Below the pieces are notes generated by a model. The model saw only the letters and a list, made by a program, of their open reading frames with translations. It searched no databases and was not told the origin of the DNA. Positions 1 through 10,324 of a DNA stretch of 64,000 nt are shown in pieces. Source of the stretch: Bacteroides ndongoniae (GTDB lineage: Bacteria > Bacteroidota > Bacteroidia > Bacteroidales > Bacteroidaceae); assembly GCF_900108345.1 (NCBI RefSeq), contig NZ_FNVV01000014.1:1116001-1180000 (forward strand), written 5' to 3'. How positions within the stretch are numbered: position 1 is the stretch's first letter; every line of letters starts with the position of its first letter. The position numbers and the translations under genes were made by a program.

Positions 1-143
1 AATTGTACAAAAAACATTTTCAACCGTCAATTCGCATAAATAGTTTATTTAAGGAAGAAAGCTACTTCACATACAAAGATGAAAGACAATCGGATAAAAA
101 TAAAAAATAGCCTGTAGAAACAACACTGAAAACTTGTTTTTCC

Positions 144-175
144 TTTGTCTCGACACCCACCTTTTTTTATCTTTG
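144..175 (+). promoter_or_regulatory. Promoter of the HTCS regulator gene
   Basis: A TTTG box at 144-147 and TATCTTTG at 168-175 are separated by 20 bp. This matches the Bacteroides primary sigma consensus TTTG-N19-21-TAnnTTTG. The expected start of transcription is a few bases before the ATG at 195, so the leader is short. No GTWAC operator pair of the kind found upstream of the catabolic units is present, so the regulator is probably expressed constitutively at a low level. Confidence 0.75.
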
Positions 176-194
176 CAAAGTTAATATTGGGAAA

Positions 195-3100
195 ATGATA
201 AAGAAAGTACATATTCTATTACTCTATTTTTGTATAGCAATCGTTTGCTACGGACAAGAAGGCAAAATATTTACCGCAGACAAAGAATTGTCGAGCAGCA
301 TGATAAATAGTGTCTATCAAGACAAAGAAGGAGTTGTATGGATAGCAACTGAAGACGGACTGAACCGCTACGACGCAGCAAAATTCACAGTCTACAAAAA
401 TGATCCTCAAAACGAAAACACACTAAAGAATAACTATACCCGCATTATGTTCGAAGACAGCAAAGACAATTTTTATGTGGGTACCTTGACAGGACTTCAG
501 CTGTATGACCGTGCACGCGAATCGTTTACAACAATTCCCATGAAATTCACGACAGGCGACTACTATGGAAATGCCAATATTTCTTCTATCATAGAGCGTA
601 AAAATGGTGATATTGTCATAGGAACTTCAGGACACGGCATATTTATTATTAATCCAGCTCAGGAAAAAAAAGAAGCCTTACAGCAATTGGATTTAGTACC
701 TAGCTACTTAGTAGACTATGTATACGAGGACCATGACGAGGCATTATGGATAGTCACACATGATAAAGGAATATTCCACATAAACAAAAATAAAAAAATA
801 TCCAACTATAATAGTTCTGATGGAATTATTTGGCCATCAAGCATTTGTGAAGACAATAAAGGGGACTTATATATAGGCTGCCTGAAAAATGGCCTGTTCA
901 GATACGACCGCAAGCAAAAAAGGCTCATACATATTTCATATAACAAAACTCCACTTCCTATCAAAACCCTTTATCCGATAGAGAATAAAATCTATATCGG
1001 TACAGACGGAAATGGACTTAGAATCTACAACACCGAAAAACAAACCATTGAAGAAGGCAATATCAATACAGTCAGCTTCGATTTCAAAAAATCTAAAGTA
1101 CATTCTATTCTAAAAGATAAACAGGGAAATATCTGGCTGGGATTATTCCAAAAAGGAGTTATGATAGTGCCCACTATTATCAACAATTTCAACTATATTG
1201 GTTACAAATCATCGACCCAAAATATCATCGGGTCCAGCTGTGTCATGTCGGTATGCCAGTCGCATGACGGAACGCTATGGGTAGGAACCGATAACGACGG
1301 TATTTATGGCATTAGCTCTAATGCTTCGAGCTGCCGGCACTTCACCCCCTCAAACGATTCTCATTCCGTTTCTCCAACCTTAATGAGCATTTATGAAGAT
1401 TCCCAGCATGACTTATGGCTAGGATCTTATCGCGATGGACTGGCAAAAATGAATCCACACAACGGACATTGCGACTACGTAAAATTGAAACTGCCCAATG
1501 GCGAGAAAGTACAAAGTGTATACAGCATCGTTGAAGACAATCACCAACAGTTATGGATAGGAACGATGGGTACCGGCCTTTACCGTATCAGCCTCAAAAC
1601 AGGTGAAATATACACCTGCCCCAGTCCACAAAACGGATTGGAATATCGCTCAGACGGCAATATGCTGCACAACAGATGGATAAACTGTCTGCTCCATACC
1701 CGTAATGATAAACTATACATAGGTACTTATGACGGTTTGGGCTGTCTCGACATACCTACCATGAATTTTGCTACAACGTACAAAGTGAACCGACTTCTGA
1801 CAGGCGAAGTCATTTACGCACTTTACGAAGATGCAGAAGGACTAATTTGGATAGGAACGGCACAAGGATTGCGCTGTCTGACTCCCGAAACTGGAGAAAT
1901 CAAAGAATATGGTATGAAGGATGGACTACCAAGTAACTCCATTTCAGCGATAAAAGGAGACTCAGAAGATCATCTATGGATCAGTACAAACTTCGGAATA
2001 TCCCATTTCGATAAAAAAGCAAACAATTTCGTAAATTTCTACGCTAGCGATGGATTACAAGGTAATGAATTTACCAAAGGAACCGCCTTTGCCACAGAAA
2101 ACAAACTGATATTCGGCGGAACAGGAGGAGTAACCATCTTTGACCCTCTAAAAATCATCAATCACAATAAAAAGCCAGAAATCCGCATTGCAGATTTCTA
2201 TATCCACGACCGCCAAGTAAGATTGGGGATGAAATCAGGCAGATATGATATTGTAAAAGCATCTGTTCCCGATGCAACAACTTTCCATCTGTCTCATAAA
2301 GACAATTCTTTCAGTATTGAGTTCTCGGCCATGGAATTCTACAGCCCCGAACGAATCAGTTATGCATATAGCTTCAACAATAGCCATTGGGTCAATCTAC
2401 AACAAGGAAGTAATCGAGTTTCGTTCAGCGATTTGGCTCCCGGCAAATATAAATTTCAAGTAAAATCGAAAGATTATAATTCATATTCGGATATCAAAGC
2501 AATAACTATCATCATTTCCCCACCCTGGTATTCATCCTGGTGGGCACAAATTATTTATGTGATCATAGTCTGTGCAGTTATCGGTACTATTGCATATCAA
2601 GTACGACAACGCTACATCGCACGTCAAAAGATGCTTGAACATATCCATAACGAACAGCTACACGAAGCCAAACTGCAATTCTTTATCAACATCTCGCATG
2701 AGATACGGACGCCGATGTCACTTATCATCAGTCCATTACAAAAACTTATAACCAACGATACAGACGAAACACGGCAACAGACATATAAAATGATCTATCG
2801 TAATGCCGAACGAATTCTGCATCTGGTAAACCAGCTTATGGACATCCGGAAAATCGATAAAGGACAAATGCAGCTAAAATTCCATGAAACAGATATTGTT
2901 TCCTTTATACGCGATCAATACCAGACTTTTGAATATCAGGCTAATGCTAAACATATCGAATTTATATTCCAACCTGATTTCGAAATGCTGAACGCTTGGA
3001 TAGATCCCAAGAACTTTGATAAAATCATACTGAATGTACTGTCAAATGCATTCAAATTTACTCCTGAAAATGGAAAAATATCTATCTACCTACATACAGG

Positions 3101-4328
3101 CGAAGATCCAGAAAGTGCCCAACCTGCTTTGCGGCATTATTTTGAAATTATCATAGAAGATACAGGCATTGGCATCAAACAAGAGGATATTGAACGTATA
3201 TTTGACCGTTTTTACCAAATACGAAACAGTCAGACCAAGTCGACTATAGGCAGTGGAATAGGACTTCACCTGACGCGCTCACTGGTGGAACTCCACCACG
3301 GTATTATCATGGCAGAAAATAATGTCAAAGGACCTGGCTGCCACTTCATTATCCGCCTTCCCATAGGCAGAAAACACTTGAAAGCAGAAGAAATAGATGA
3401 TACGCCATCGGAAGATATTATCATATCGGAATCAACTTCCAACACTCTGCCTGCAGGCTTTGAATATGAAGAAGAAAACGATAAGAACAAACCCAGAACT
3501 AAAACCAAATATCAGGTTCTTATTGTAGAAGACGACAAGGAGATAAGACAATACATCGCTCAGGAATTAAGTACAGAATTTCATGTAAAAGAGTGCCCCA
3601 ACGGGAAAGAGGCCATGAATCTGATTTTTGCAAAAACACCTCCAGATCTTGTCATCAGCGACATCATGATGCCGGAAATGAATGGACTTACTTTATGCCG
3701 AAAAATAAAACAGAATATCAATATCAACCACATACCAGTGATACTGCTGACAGCCAAAACACGCGAAGAAGACAATTTGGAAGGCTTGGAAATGGGAGCA
3801 GATGCCTATATCATGAAACCTTTTAGTATCGAAATTCTCAAAAGAACTGTCACCAACCTCATTAGGAGCCGTGAGATTCTGAAAAATAACTTCACTGGCA
3901 ATCAAGAGCAGGAAGAACGCCTGCAAAAGATTGATGCAGATTCGCCCGATGAGAGACTACTTGACCGTGTAATGAAAATGATAAATGATAACATCGGTAA
4001 CCCAGATCTGAATGTTGAAATGATAGCGCAAGAAGTTGGAATCAGCCGTGTGCATCTGCATCGGAAATTAAAGGAACTGACTAACCAAGCTCCACGTGAA
4101 CTGATAAAAAATTTGCGTCTGAAACAAGCTGCTGCTTTGTTGGCTGATAAACACCGTAACATTACAGAAGTAGCGATAATGACCGGATTTACCAGTACCA
4201 CTTATTTTTCAACCTCATTCAAAGAGCTTTTCGGCATATCACCGTCAGCATATATGGAACGTTATCAAAAAGAAGAGAATATAGAAGAAAAGGCAGATAG
4301 CGACAAAGAGGAAAAAGCTGAAAAATAA
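195..4328 (+). CDS. Hybrid two-component system regulator (HTCS) of the xylan PUL
   Basis: This is a one-protein sensor and transcription factor, 1377 residues, typical for an HTCS. In order it has a signal peptide (about 1-20), a long periplasmic region of repeated beta-propeller motifs of the type 'G.IWIGT..GL' (about 25-690), a Y_Y_Y domain (about 700-770), a membrane segment (about 779-802), a HisKA domain with the phospho-accepting His at about 835 (ISHEIRTP), a HATPase domain (GIGLHLTRSL), a receiver domain with the phospho-accepting Asp at about 1156 (SDIMMPEMNG), and a C-terminal AraC-type helix-turn-helix. HTCS proteins bind an oligosaccharide in the periplasm and activate their PUL; a xylo-oligosaccharide is the likely ligand here, by context. 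The gene converges on the eight-gene catabolic unit and is far from the susCD genes it should control. Confidence 0.95.
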   Translation: MIKKVHILLLYFCIAIVCYGQEGKIFTADKELSSSMINSVYQDKEGVVWIATEDGLNRYDAAKFTVYKNDPQNENTLKNNYTRIMFEDSKDNFYVGTLTGLQLYDRARESFTTIPMKFTTGDYYGNANISSIIERKNGDIVIGTSGHGIFIINPAQEKKEALQQLDLVPSYLVDYVYEDHDEALWIVTHDKGIFHINKNKKISNYNSSDGIIWPSSICEDNKGDLYIGCLKNGLFRYDRKQKRLIHISYNKTPLPIKTLYPIENKIYIGTDGNGLRIYNTEKQTIEEGNINTVSFDFKKSKVHSILKDKQGNIWLGLFQKGVMIVPTIINNFNYIGYKSSTQNIIGSSCVMSVCQSHDGTLWVGTDNDGIYGISSNASSCRHFTPSNDSHSVSPTLMSIYEDSQHDLWLGSYRDGLAKMNPHNGHCDYVKLKLPNGEKVQSVYSIVEDNHQQLWIGTMGTGLYRISLKTGEIYTCPSPQNGLEYRSDGNMLHNRWINCLLHTRNDKLYIGTYDGLGCLDIPTMNFATTYKVNRLLTGEVIYALYEDAEGLIWIGTAQGLRCLTPETGEIKEYGMKDGLPSNSISAIKGDSEDHLWISTNFGISHFDKKANNFVNFYASDGLQGNEFTKGTAFATENKLIFGGTGGVTIFDPLKIINHNKKPEIRIADFYIHDRQVRLGMKSGRYDIVKASVPDATTFHLSHKDNSFSIEFSAMEFYSPERISYAYSFNNSHWVNLQQGSNRVSFSDLAPGKYKFQVKSKDYNSYSDIKAITIIISPPWYSSWWAQIIYVIIVCAVIGTIAYQVRQRYIARQKMLEHIHNEQLHEAKLQFFINISHEIRTPMSLIISPLQKLITNDTDETRQQTYKMIYRNAERILHLVNQLMDIRKIDKGQMQLKFHETDIVSFIRDQYQTFEYQANAKHIEFIFQPDFEMLNAWIDPKNFDKIILNVLSNAFKFTPENGKISIYLHTGEDPESAQPALRHYFEIIIEDTGIGIKQEDIERIFDRFYQIRNSQTKSTIGSGIGLHLTRSLVELHHGIIMAENNVKGPGCHFIIRLPIGRKHLKAEEIDDTPSEDIIISESTSNTLPAGFEYEEENDKNKPRTKTKYQVLIVEDDKEIRQYIAQELSTEFHVKECPNGKEAMNLIFAKTPPDLVISDIMMPEMNGLTLCRKIKQNININHIPVILLTAKTREEDNLEGLEMGADAYIMKPFSIEILKRTVTNLIRSREILKNNFTGNQEQEERLQKIDADSPDERLLDRVMKMINDNIGNPDLNVEMIAQEVGISRVHLHRKLKELTNQAPRELIKNLRLKQAAALLADKHRNITEVAIMTGFTSTTYFSTSFKELFGISPSAYMERYQKEENIEEKADSDKEEKAEK

Positions 4329-4353
4329 AACCATAGTTGTTACGGCATAATAC

Positions 4354-4400
4354 AAAAAGAACCATATTTTACTCACATTGAGCTTAATATGGTTCTTTTT
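4354..4400. terminator. Bidirectional terminator between HTCS and the GH95 gene
   Basis: A perfect 15-bp inverted repeat (4354-4368 with 4386-4400) has an A-run on its left and a T-run on its right. It can therefore end transcripts from the HTCS gene (+) and from the long catabolic unit (-), whose last stop codon is at 4438. Confidence 0.85.
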
Positions 4401-4437
4401 ATATTTTATCTTTTTCTAAAATAAAGGATCAGATCTC

Positions 4438-7400
4438 TCATTCACGTTCTACAATATACTCTTCACCAGGTTGTGTTTCGATATCATATTCATAAATTTG
4501 ATATAATATTGGTTGTTCTGGCGATTTCAGTTCTTTAGAAACCAAAGGCTTGGTCAAAAGTGTAACAGGAGCATTCAATGGGTTAGGACATGCCCCTTCT
4601 GCAACTTTCAGACCTTTTCCTTTCAATGGTACATATGAACGCAGGCGTAACACTCCTCCAATGCGGGAATGAATCTTTGCTTGAAGCAGCTGTCCGCCTT
4701 CCCAATCCATATCAACTTCAAAACCTCCACGAGCAACTAAACCTTTTACAGCACCCTCACTCCACTCTTCAGGTACAGCCGGCAACAAATGAACTGCTCC
4801 ATCGTGACTCTGCAAAAGCATCTCGGCAACTCCCGCCGTATAACCGAAATTACCATCAATCTGGAAAGGTGGATGAGCATCAAAAAGGTTGGGATAAGTA
4901 CGTCCCTCAGGGTATTCCCTTTGTTTATCATCACCAGGCAACAGGCAAAGCATATTTCGTATGATACGGTACGCATGATTACCATCGAGCATACGTGCCC
5001 AGAAATTAATCTTCCAACCAATACTCCAGCCAGTAGCCATATCACCACGCTGAAGCAACGTATTACGTGCAGCCTGAAACAGCAAAGGACTTTGAGAAGG
5101 AGTAATCTGATTGCTCGGATAAAGTCCATACAAATGAGAAATATGACGATGCTGGTCTTTCGGATCATCTGCATCGGCAAGCCATTCCTGCAACTGATTG
5201 TAACGACCGATCTGCATAGGCGGCAAACGCCGTAATGTCTGTTCCAAAGAATCGGCATAAGCTTTATCTCCACCCAACGTACGGGTAGCCAATAAAGTAT
5301 TATATAAAGCATCGTATGCTATCTGATTGTCCATAGTACATCCAGCCGTAATGCTACTAGGACCGGCATAACCATGTTCGGGCGACATAGACGGAGCGGT
5401 CACTAACCAGCCATATTTCGGATGCTCTACAAGATGGCTCATATAAAAATCTGCAGTACCTTTTAATATCGGATAGTATTGTTTCAGAAAAGCCTGATCA
5501 CCGGTAAAAAGATAATGCTGCCACAGATGTTGAGCCAGCCAAGCTCCACCATTAGGCCACATACCAAAATAAGCTCCATCTACAGGACCACATGCCCTCC
5601 ATATATCTGTGTTGTGATGAGCAACCCATCCTTTAGCCCCATAAAGTTCACGTGCGGTTTCTCCTCCTTTCACAGCCAATTCTGTCAGCATCTTAAACAA
5701 AGGTTCGTGCGTCTCAGAAAGATTGGTTACCTCAGCAGGCCAATAATTCATTTCTGTATTGATGTTAATAGTATATTTACTATCCCATGGAGCATACATG
5801 CTTTGATTCCATAATCCTTGCAGATTGGCCGGTTGTCCTCCTGGCTGTGAAGAAGAAATCAACAAATAACGCCCGTACTGGAAAAGCAACGTTGTCAGAT
5901 TCTGATCATCAGTCTTATTGAAGTCACGTACACGTATATCGGTTTCTTTTTTTGAAGCATCGGTAGACGGAAGTGTAAACGATACCCGCCCGAACTGTTT
6001 CTGATAAGCAGCTGTATGGGAAGCCAAAGCATCTGCATATGATACCTTAAGGGCTTTCTTCATTTTATCGGCAACACGTTTGGACGCATTACCGCTGACA
6101 TCGTTATAATTTATAAAATTGGTGGCAGCCGATATGTACAATGTTGCTGTAGTAGCATCGGAAACTGATAATTTCTCACCATCCCCTTTCACCTTACCAT
6201 TAGTTTTCACCTGTATCTGGCATTCGGCATTTAAAGCTGCTGGAATACCTTCTTGCTCGCAGCCTTTGCATTGCATAGTAAGTTTATTACCCTTGGCCGA
6301 TATAACTGATTCTAACGGACATTTATAAGCTACCGAAAAGTTCAAAGCTTTTTCCTTGTCTGCTTCAATACGGACAATAATCACATCGTCTGTAAAAGAA
6401 GAAAAGGCTGTACGTTTATATACCACTCCATCAACCTCGTACCGAACCGTGGCAACCGCTTTCTCTATATCCAGATCGCGATAATAATTCAACGGATTTT
6501 CATGCCCCGGAAAGTTGAGGAACAAACTGCCTAACGTCAGATAACGCATACCGTTTTGAGGAGTATTGAAGTTATCATCGATCATCTTTTGGGCTTCGCC
6601 AAACTTATTCTGAAAGATCAATTCACGTATTTTGGGTAAAGCTTCGCGCCCTTTCGGATTGTTATTACTATAAGGACCTCCTGCCCAGAACGTTTCTTCA
6701 TTCAACTGTAGTTCTTCACTGCCAACACCTCCAAAGATCATTGCTCCAAGACGGGAATTACCTAAAGGAAGCGCCTCAGTCCAATTACGTGCCGGATGCG
6801 TATACCACAATTTCATCCGTGGGCCCATGGTTTCATCGCGTAAAGCATCATATCCCAATAAAGACAACATGGTAGATGCATAGCGAGTACCCAATATACG
6901 ATAACCTTCTGCGGTAAAATGTAAATGGTCCTTTGCAACCGGACATCCAGCCGAGGGAATAACATGAGCAGTAGGAATCACTCGCGACAATGTATCTATA
7001 ATTGCATTCATACTGGCACAAGCTCCCTTCTGATCAGCATGTACCACCTCTCCAGCCAACAAGGGAACATCTTCAGCCTTCAGATTGAGATCACTCAACA
7101 GATTTTCATATACTTTCTTCACTTTCCGAGGCCACTCCTTATCACCCGTATTCGATTCTCCCTGATGTAACAAAATGCCTTTAATGACACCTTGCTTCTG
7201 CGCCTGACGAGCCAAATCGACTAAACGGCCATAAGGATTACCTCCATATTCTTTCACCATGTTTTTCATCCAGTCGGGCTGCGAAACAATATATTCATTA
7301 TAATGATCTTTATCAAACAGCTCAATCTTGCAACCACCTACAGCCACATTGATGACTCCGACCTTGATTCTCGTTGGAAGATTGGCTACCATCGTACGAC

Positions 7401-7674
7401 CGAAATAATCGGCAGGAGTCAACCCTGTATAGCAACGAGCTAAAGGAGGAACAGCCGTATACCATTCACCCTGTTGCCGTCCCAAGTCAGGACAGTCGAC
7501 TGCAGCCATTACCTTAAACCGCTCGTCAACGCCACAAGTATCTTGTGCCTCAATTTTTGCATTGCCTTCCATATTCGATTGTCCCAGACAAAGATAAACA
7601 TGGAAGTCCTTATCCTGTGCAACCATTGCCACACTCAACAATGACATGCATAGCAAAGCTTTTAACTTCTTCAT
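4438..7674 (-). CDS. SGNH carbohydrate esterase fused to GH95 (alpha-L-galactosidase/fucosidase)
   Basis: Two enzymes are joined in one 1078-residue periplasmic protein with a signal peptide (cleavage after about residue 19). Residues about 22-280 are an SGNH/SASA esterase domain with the GQSNMEG block (nucleophile Ser33), a HQGESN block and a C-terminal D-HLHF motif supplying the catalytic His; such domains remove O-acetyl groups. Residues about 285-1070 are GH95: the Asn-rich ININTEMNYWP block (636-646), a SPEHGY motif with Glu766 (predicted general acid) and IDGNFG with Asp940. GH95 enzymes of xylan PULs can remove terminal alpha-L-galactose, while others are fucosidases; I cannot decide from sequence. 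It is the last gene of the catabolic unit, 6 bp after GH31. Confidence 0.9.
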   Translation of the reverse strand: MKKLKALLCMSLLSVAMVAQDKDFHVYLCLGQSNMEGNAKIEAQDTCGVDERFKVMAAVDCPDLGRQQGEWYTAVPPLARCYTGLTPADYFGRTMVANLPTRIKVGVINVAVGGCKIELFDKDHYNEYIVSQPDWMKNMVKEYGGNPYGRLVDLARQAQKQGVIKGILLHQGESNTGDKEWPRKVKKVYENLLSDLNLKAEDVPLLAGEVVHADQKGACASMNAIIDTLSRVIPTAHVIPSAGCPVAKDHLHFTAEGYRILGTRYASTMLSLLGYDALRDETMGPRMKLWYTHPARNWTEALPLGNSRLGAMIFGGVGSEELQLNEETFWAGGPYSNNNPKGREALPKIRELIFQNKFGEAQKMIDDNFNTPQNGMRYLTLGSLFLNFPGHENPLNYYRDLDIEKAVATVRYEVDGVVYKRTAFSSFTDDVIIVRIEADKEKALNFSVAYKCPLESVISAKGNKLTMQCKGCEQEGIPAALNAECQIQVKTNGKVKGDGEKLSVSDATTATLYISAATNFINYNDVSGNASKRVADKMKKALKVSYADALASHTAAYQKQFGRVSFTLPSTDASKKETDIRVRDFNKTDDQNLTTLLFQYGRYLLISSSQPGGQPANLQGLWNQSMYAPWDSKYTININTEMNYWPAEVTNLSETHEPLFKMLTELAVKGGETARELYGAKGWVAHHNTDIWRACGPVDGAYFGMWPNGGAWLAQHLWQHYLFTGDQAFLKQYYPILKGTADFYMSHLVEHPKYGWLVTAPSMSPEHGYAGPSSITAGCTMDNQIAYDALYNTLLATRTLGGDKAYADSLEQTLRRLPPMQIGRYNQLQEWLADADDPKDQHRHISHLYGLYPSNQITPSQSPLLFQAARNTLLQRGDMATGWSIGWKINFWARMLDGNHAYRIIRNMLCLLPGDDKQREYPEGRTYPNLFDAHPPFQIDGNFGYTAGVAEMLLQSHDGAVHLLPAVPEEWSEGAVKGLVARGGFEVDMDWEGGQLLQAKIHSRIGGVLRLRSYVPLKGKGLKVAEGACPNPLNAPVTLLTKPLVSKELKSPEQPILYQIYEYDIETQPGEEYIVERE

Positions 7675-7680
7675 AATATC

Positions 7681-10296
7681 TTATAATTTTATAATTTGCT
7701 TTTCACCGTTATAAACTATCTCCTTTACAATCTTTCCATCTTTAGACGTAGGATCCATTTTCACAATCTTCAGATTACGCTGAACGGGCATTCCTGAATA
7801 ATTTCCCTTACGCGGATGCAAAATCACTTTATTTTGCTTGTCTTTCCATTCGATTGTAAACGTAGCATATTTCCCTTTTTCATACTCATAATTGATACCT
7901 TCGTCCTCGTATACTTCAAACTTGCCGTCTGCTCCCGGATAAATATTGATTTCCCAAGGCTTATTAGCCACTTCACCCGAATATTGACAAGCTTCGGACA
8001 AGGGTAATACAGAACCTGCTTTTACAAAAACTGGAATATGCTCCATCACGACAGGTACACGAACATTTCCAGAGGTCTTTTCCATTTTCTGTCCCGTATA
8101 GAAATCATACCAGCCACCTTTGTTTTCAGGCAAATACACCTCCTGTTCCTTTATATTCTCATCCACAACAGGAACTACCAGCAGAGCAGGCCCAAACATA
8201 TACTGATACTTTTGTTTCAGCGCTTCCGGATCTGTTCGAAAATCCATCACTAACGGACGCATCAGTGTTCCACCCCGTAAAGCAATATTTGCATTTTCCG
8301 AATAGATATATGGCAAAAGTCGATAACGCAGATTCAAAGAATAACTTGCCAGGCGAACAACCTCCTCACCGTAATTCCAAAACTCGGTATCAGTCATATA
8401 TCCATGAACACGCATCAAAGGCAAGAAAGTTGATATTTGCAGCCAACGGATAAAACGCTCATGGAACCGAGGATCGTTATATTGGTTATACGGACGGAAA
8501 AAACCACCAGCATCATAAGTCCACCAAGGTATTCCGGAAGTCATAAGGCTAAGTCCGCCAGTGATTTGTCTTCGTAATGTTTCCCAATCATTTCCAACAT
8601 CCCCTGACCATAAGGCAGCTCCGTAACGCTGTATTCCGGAAAAGCCACTTCTGGTCAATATCATTGTACGATGTTCAGGAGCATCTTTCCGACTACCTTC
8701 ATACACCGTCTTGTTGACCATCAACGGATAAATATTACGTACAAACTCACCCGGCAAAGTATTATCCATCACCTTTCTTCCCTCCAAATCGTCATTTTCC
8801 GGCTCGGTAGCATCCTGCCACCAGGCATCTATACCATAAGGTTTCAGTAAGCGGTTACTGAAATTACTCCAATAAGTAGCCGCAGCATTCGGATTAAAAA
8901 AGTCAATCCACGACGTCTGATCGATATAATATCCTTTCTGCATCATTTCCTTACCGACCTCACTTTGCGGATCGATTTTAGACCATACAGAAAGCATCAA
9001 ACGAGTATTCATCGCATGTAATTCGTCTACCAGTTTTTTAGGATCCGGGTAGAAACTTTCATCAAAACGCATGGCATTCCATCCGTAACGTCCCCAATAT
9101 TGCCAATCCTGAACAATGAGGTCCAGCGGCAGTTTGTTTTCACGGAATTTCTTTGTTGTAGCCAATATTTCATCCTGCGAATGGAAACGTTCCCGACAAT
9201 GAATATATCCCAATGCCCACTGAGGCATCAGAGGAGCGTTACCTGTCAAGTTCCGATAAGAAGCAATAACATCGTCTGCCTCACCTATAAATATGGTATA
9301 GTCGACACATGCTGCTACGGGCGAACGAAGCACAGTTTCGTTATCTACTTTTTTATAATATACAACAGGTTTGTCATCCTTTTCCAGACGAGCTTGCAAC
9401 TGATGAGTACCAGCTTCCAATTCGACAATGGTAGAGGCTGTAGGCGGAAGCCAGAGATTCTTCATCTCTAACACTTTCTTTCCATCAATTTCCAGGTGAT
9501 GGCTTCTGGCCATTTTCTGTCCGACATCCAGCAACAATACATATTTACCTTTTTCCGACACAGTCAATGTAGAAACAAAGACATTGCTTTCGCGTACTTC
9601 TGCTTTTCCACCTTCTGTTGAAGTGACATTTACAGTAACCTTATCCCCCACCGCACCTTTTTTCTGAAACTCGACTTTCTGATCGGCTGGATTAAATTCG
9701 GTCATACCATAATTGTTCCACAACAGTCCGAAACCACGACTTGAATAGAAAAAAGGAATAGAAATCTGGGTGTTAACTTGTGTCAATCTTCTTAAAAGTC
9801 CACGCACGTCCAAATATCCATCTTGAAATTGCCCTAACCCGAACAAAGCTTCGTCTTCCGGGGAGTCTATATGCAATTCTGCACAATAGGTATTTTCTCC
9901 CTGTATAACAGCAGGACTCAGCTTCGTATCAATTTCTGAAACAATCTTCTGACCTTTTTTATTCAGGAAAGTCAGGCGTCCACTCAGCTTTTCGCAAATT
10001 ACCGACATCTGTTCCAATTGTACTTCAACTGTTTCCTTGTTCTCTTTCACTTTATACTGAGGACATGACGTACCTACATATACCCATTCAGGCAACTTGC
10101 GCGATTCGCCCTTCTTATATTGCACCCTGACGGCATTATCGGCTAAAGGAAGCAAACGAAGTGTATCGCCTTGTATAAGTACATCTATACTCTTTGTTTC
10201 AGATTGCTTTTCCTTTTCAGCACATTCCCCCTTTACTGGAAAAAGGAATGTGAAGAAAAGGATAGCAATCAATCCATACAAACTTTTATTTTTCAT
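7681..10296 (-). CDS. GH31 alpha-glycosidase (alpha-xylosidase/alpha-glucosidase type)
   Basis: An 871-residue exported protein with a hydrophobic signal peptide. A GH31 N-terminal beta-sandwich is followed by an inserted PA14-like segment (about 230-330) and the (beta/alpha)8 barrel. The nucleophile motif WWQDATE places Asp495 as nucleophile; the acid/base is Asp566 in LWSGDVG. PA14-containing GH31 enzymes in Bacteroides are often alpha-xylosidases, but the exact sugar cannot be read from the motifs. In a xylan locus it would remove a terminal alpha-linked side-chain sugar. It lies between a CE1 esterase (28 bp upstream) and the esterase-GH95 gene (6 bp downstream), so it is clearly co-transcribed. 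Confidence 0.92.
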   Translation of the reverse strand: MKNKSLYGLIAILFFTFLFPVKGECAEKEKQSETKSIDVLIQGDTLRLLPLADNAVRVQYKKGESRKLPEWVYVGTSCPQYKVKENKETVEVQLEQMSVICEKLSGRLTFLNKKGQKIVSEIDTKLSPAVIQGENTYCAELHIDSPEDEALFGLGQFQDGYLDVRGLLRRLTQVNTQISIPFFYSSRGFGLLWNNYGMTEFNPADQKVEFQKKGAVGDKVTVNVTSTEGGKAEVRESNVFVSTLTVSEKGKYVLLLDVGQKMARSHHLEIDGKKVLEMKNLWLPPTASTIVELEAGTHQLQARLEKDDKPVVYYKKVDNETVLRSPVAACVDYTIFIGEADDVIASYRNLTGNAPLMPQWALGYIHCRERFHSQDEILATTKKFRENKLPLDLIVQDWQYWGRYGWNAMRFDESFYPDPKKLVDELHAMNTRLMLSVWSKIDPQSEVGKEMMQKGYYIDQTSWIDFFNPNAAATYWSNFSNRLLKPYGIDAWWQDATEPENDDLEGRKVMDNTLPGEFVRNIYPLMVNKTVYEGSRKDAPEHRTMILTRSGFSGIQRYGAALWSGDVGNDWETLRRQITGGLSLMTSGIPWWTYDAGGFFRPYNQYNDPRFHERFIRWLQISTFLPLMRVHGYMTDTEFWNYGEEVVRLASYSLNLRYRLLPYIYSENANIALRGGTLMRPLVMDFRTDPEALKQKYQYMFGPALLVVPVVDENIKEQEVYLPENKGGWYDFYTGQKMEKTSGNVRVPVVMEHIPVFVKAGSVLPLSEACQYSGEVANKPWEINIYPGADGKFEVYEDEGINYEYEKGKYATFTIEWKDKQNKVILHPRKGNYSGMPVQRNLKIVKMDPTSKDGKIVKEIVYNGEKQIIKL

Positions 10297-10324
10297 ATCT
10301 GTCGACTTATCAAATTTGTAACAC

